DNA of 7,443 nt, taken from NCBI GenBank assembly GCA_019421975.1, contig JAHZEE010000013.1, positions 8,298 through 15,740 on the forward strand. Reading direction: 5' to 3'. Positions 5,549 to 7,443 of this stretch are shown here, in pieces. The notes beneath the pieces are model-generated. The model was not told the origin of the DNA. It did no database searches and was given only the letters and a program-made list of their open reading frames with translations. Within the stretch, counting starts at the first letter, position 1. Each line of letters opens with the position of its first letter. The translations under genes and the position numbers were made by a program. The DNA comes from Clostridiales bacterium (GTDB taxonomy: Bacteria; Bacillota; Clostridia; Oscillospirales; Oscillospiraceae).

Positions 5549-6253
5549 ATGGAACAGCTGCTGGCCTTTTTGCAGGGCTTGGACTGGAGTCCCCTCTGGA
5601 TTTCGCTCAAGACAGGCGTGGTGGCGACCATCGTCTGCTTCTTTCTCGGCATGTTTGCGGCCCGTCAGGTGCTGCGCCTCGGCCCGCGGCTGCGGGCCGT
5701 CGTGGACGGAATTCTGACGCTGCCCATGGTGCTGGCCCCCACGGTGGCGGGGCTGGTCCTGCTGCTGCTGTTCTCCCTGCGCCGGCCGGTGGGCAGCTTC
5801 CTCTATACGACCTTCGACCTGAAGGTGGTGCAGACCTGGCTCGGCTGTGTGCTGGCGGCCTCAGTCATCTCGTTCCCCCTCATGTACCGCAACGCCCGCG
5901 CCGCCTTTGAGCAGGTGGATCCCAACCTGGTCGACGCGGGCAGAACCCTGGGCATGGGGGAGATCCGCATTTTCTGGCGGGTCGTCATGCCGGCGGCCGG
6001 GCCGGGCATCGCCTCGGGCACGGTGCTGACCTTTGCGCGGGCCCTGGGGGAGTACGGCGCCACCTCCATGCTGGCGGGCAACATTGCGGGCAAGACCGGC
6101 ACCATCTCCCAGCGCATCGCCATGGTGATTCAGGACGGGGACTATCTGACGGCGGGCATCTGGGTGGTCATCATGCTGCTGCTCTCCTTCGTGATTCTGC
6201 TCTGCATGAACCTGGTGTCCGGCCGGCGCTCCAAGCTCCGGCGCCGCTGGTGA
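5549..6253 (+). CDS. modB: molybdate/tungstate ABC transporter permease
   Basis: A 234-residue inner-membrane permease that forms the oxyanion channel, presumably as a homodimer. Hydrophobic segments are seen at about 18-38, 52-75, 95-115, 152-172 and 201-223, matching the short ModB type. The EAA loop that docks on the ATPase is clear at about 119-152, including DAGRTLGMGEIRIFWRVVMP, with the conserved Gly (G135) and Pro (P148). LPMVLAPTVAGLVLL and FARALGEYGATSMLAGNI are typical of molybdate/sulfate-type permeases. The ATG at 5549 follows GGAAGGAG (5534-5541) by seven bases and lies 20 bases after the modA stop, so the genes are co-transcribed. The C-terminus is Arg/Lys-rich, fitting the positive-inside rule. 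Confidence 0.94.
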   Translation: MEQLLAFLQGLDWSPLWISLKTGVVATIVCFFLGMFAARQVLRLGPRLRAVVDGILTLPMVLAPTVAGLVLLLLFSLRRPVGSFLYTTFDLKVVQTWLGCVLAASVISFPLMYRNARAAFEQVDPNLVDAGRTLGMGEIRIFWRVVMPAAGPGIASGTVLTFARALGEYGATSMLAGNIAGKTGTISQRIAMVIQDGDYLTAGIWVVIMLLLSFVILLCMNLVSGRRSKLRRRW

Positions 6254-6265
6254 GGGAGGACGAAA

Positions 6266-7330
6266 ATGGCAATCACGGTGGAAATTCAAAAAAAGCTGGG
6301 GGACTTCCGGCTGGATGTGGCCTTTTCCGCGGGCAACGAGGTGCTGGCGCTTCTGGGCGGCTCCGGATCCGGCAAGTCCATGACGCTGCGCTGCATTGCG
6401 GGCATTGAGACGCCAGACGCCGGGCGCATTGTGGTCGACGGCGTCACCTTCTTCGACGCGGCGCGCAGGATCAATCTGCCGCCGCAGAAGCGACATGTGG
6501 GGCTGCTGTTCCAAAACTACGCCCTCTTTCCCAACATGACCGTGGAGAAAAACATCATGGAGGGGCTGCCGGGGGTGAAAAACCGGCAGGAGCGGCAGCG
6601 CTGGGCGGCGGAGATGATTCAGAAGTTCCATCTGGAGGGGCTGGAGCAGTACCTGCCGGGCCAGCTCTCCGGCGGCCAGCAGCAGCGGGTGGCCCTGGCG
6701 CGGATTCTGATTGGCGCGCCCTCCATTCTGATGCTGGACGAGCCCTTTTCCGCGCTGGACACCAGCCTGCGCTGGCAGCTGGAGCGGGAGCTCATGGGGT
6801 GGCTGCGGGAGTTTGGCGGCACCACGCTGTTTGTCTCCCACAGCCGCGACGAGGTGTACCGCGTCAGCGACCGGATCGCCGCCTATGCGCAGGGCCGAAT
6901 TGCGGCCATCAAGTCCCCCAGGGAGCTGTTTTCAGATCCGCAGACCTACAATGTGGCCAGGCTGACCGGCTGCAAGAACTTCTCTGCCGCCGTGGTGGAG
7001 GGGGCGCAGGTTCACGCGGTGGAGTGGGGGATGTCGTTTGAGGTGCCCGACTGCCGCGCCGGCAACTGTGTGGGAATCCGGGCGCACGATCTGCGCCTGG
7101 CCCGGACGCCGGGGGTGAACACCTACCCCTATGTGGTGCTCGACCGGCTGGAAGAGCCGTTTCAGTATGTTCTGCGGATCCGCCGGGCAGACCGGCCGGA
7201 TGCAAAGCCGCTGGAGTGGATTGTGGAGCGCGCCGCGGCCGGAGCCATTCCGCAGACAGGGCTGGTCTGTTTCCCGCCGGAGGCGCTGATGGTACTCGAC
7301 AGGCCCCCGGAAGCGGGGGAACAGGGCTGA
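6266..7330 (+). CDS. modC: molybdate/tungstate ABC transporter ATP-binding protein
   Basis: A 354-residue ATPase that powers uptake through ModB from the cytoplasmic face. All nucleotide-binding motifs are intact: Walker A GGSGSGKS (31-38), Q-loop Q83 in LFQNYALFP, signature LSGGQQQR (134-141), Walker B ILMLDEP (154-160, catalytic E159), D-loop SALD (162-165) and H-loop H192 in SHSRDE. After about residue 230 an accessory region starts with ARLTGCKNFSAA and includes NCVGIRAHDLRLA and CFPPEALMVLD; it looks like a TOBE-type OB-fold, which in some ModC proteins binds the oxyanion and slows transport. The ATG at 6266 lies 12 bases after the modB stop, with GGGAGGA (6254-6260) five bases upstream, so it is the last gene of the modABC operon. 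No terminator follows at once; the hairpin at 7419-7436 may serve. Confidence 0.94.
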   Translation: MAITVEIQKKLGDFRLDVAFSAGNEVLALLGGSGSGKSMTLRCIAGIETPDAGRIVVDGVTFFDAARRINLPPQKRHVGLLFQNYALFPNMTVEKNIMEGLPGVKNRQERQRWAAEMIQKFHLEGLEQYLPGQLSGGQQQRVALARILIGAPSILMLDEPFSALDTSLRWQLERELMGWLREFGGTTLFVSHSRDEVYRVSDRIAAYAQGRIAAIKSPRELFSDPQTYNVARLTGCKNFSAAVVEGAQVHAVEWGMSFEVPDCRAGNCVGIRAHDLRLARTPGVNTYPYVVLDRLEEPFQYVLRIRRADRPDAKPLEWIVERAAAGAIPQTGLVCFPPEALMVLDRPPEAGEQG

Positions 7331-7384
7331 GGACGGTGGGTAAAATCCAAAGATCTCATGGGCTGTCTGGTGCGAAGGGGCGGA

Positions 7385-7443
7385 GGGACCACCTCTCCGT
7401 CACGGCTGCGCCGTGCCACCTCCCCTCAAGGGGAGGCTTTGCG
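7385..7443. repeat. hairpin-rich intergenic repeat, cut by the window edge
   Basis: The last ~60 bases hold two perfect inverted repeats in series: CACGGC-tgc-GCCGTG (7401-7415) and CCTCCCCT-ca-AGGGGAGG (7419-7436), the second followed by CTTTGCG. Wording of this kind (CACCTCTCCGTCACGG followed by CCTCCCCTCAAGGGGAGG) recurs between genes in high-GC clostridial gut genomes as far as I recall; I could not check copy number. It probably continues past the window. The second hairpin could also act as a modABC terminator. The rest of 7331-7384 shows nothing recognisable. Confidence 0.6.

Noticed and set aside
5861..6841. Long minus-strand open frame opposite modB and modC
   Set aside because: The plus strand encodes complete ModB and ModC with all motifs. 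The antisense frame is a GC-bias shadow with no recognisable domain.
1..7443. CRISPR array, tRNA/rRNA genes, transposase or integrase
   Set aside because: No regularly spaced direct repeats, no tRNA-like cloverleaf sequence, no ribosomal RNA segment and no recombinase motifs were seen on either strand.

Overview
This is a GC-rich, densely coding window from what looks like a Gram-positive Firmicute, most likely a gut clostridium of the Oscillospiraceae type. That placement is inference from several things: SLH cell-surface domains, a SigV/RsiV-type sigma/anti-sigma pair, a lipoprotein ModA with a Firmicute signal peptide, strong AGGAGG ribosome binding sites, and a right-edge intergenic palindromic repeat that I remember from high-GC clostridial genomes. 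I could not search a database.

Layout: (1) 1-777 is the 3' end of a surface protein with three SLH domains, followed by two tightly packed hairpins. (2) 862-1761 encodes a protein made of four zinc-ribbon/treble-clef repeats. (3) 1762-2167 is a 406-base non-coding region. It holds a sigma-A promoter, a foldable segment of about 160 nt closed by an intrinsic terminator (a candidate small RNA), a second sigma-A-like promoter, and an ECF-type promoter just ahead of the sigma gene. (4) 2168-3492 is a two-gene operon for an ECF sigma factor and an RsiV-like membrane anti-sigma factor, ended by a perfect 16-bp bidirectional terminator. (5) 3540-4427 on the minus strand encodes a one-component regulator with an excisionase-type HTH joined to a periplasmic-binding-protein-like domain. 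(6) 4599-7330 is a molybdate/tungstate ABC transporter operon, modA-modB-modC, divergent from the regulator. (7) 7331-7443 is non-coding and ends in a hairpin-rich dispersed repeat.

Two working units stand out. The sigma/anti-sigma pair looks like a cell-envelope (lysozyme-type) stress circuit: an ECF promoter for autoregulation, a single-pass anti-sigma factor, and an A-x-A signal-peptidase site at the end of its membrane segment. The regulator plus modABC form a self-contained oxyanion uptake cassette. Two sigma-A promoters face away from each other in a 171-bp gap, and the regulator carries a sensor domain of the same general fold class as ModA. The most novel items are the candidate small RNA before the sigma operon and the four-repeat zinc-ribbon protein of unknown function.
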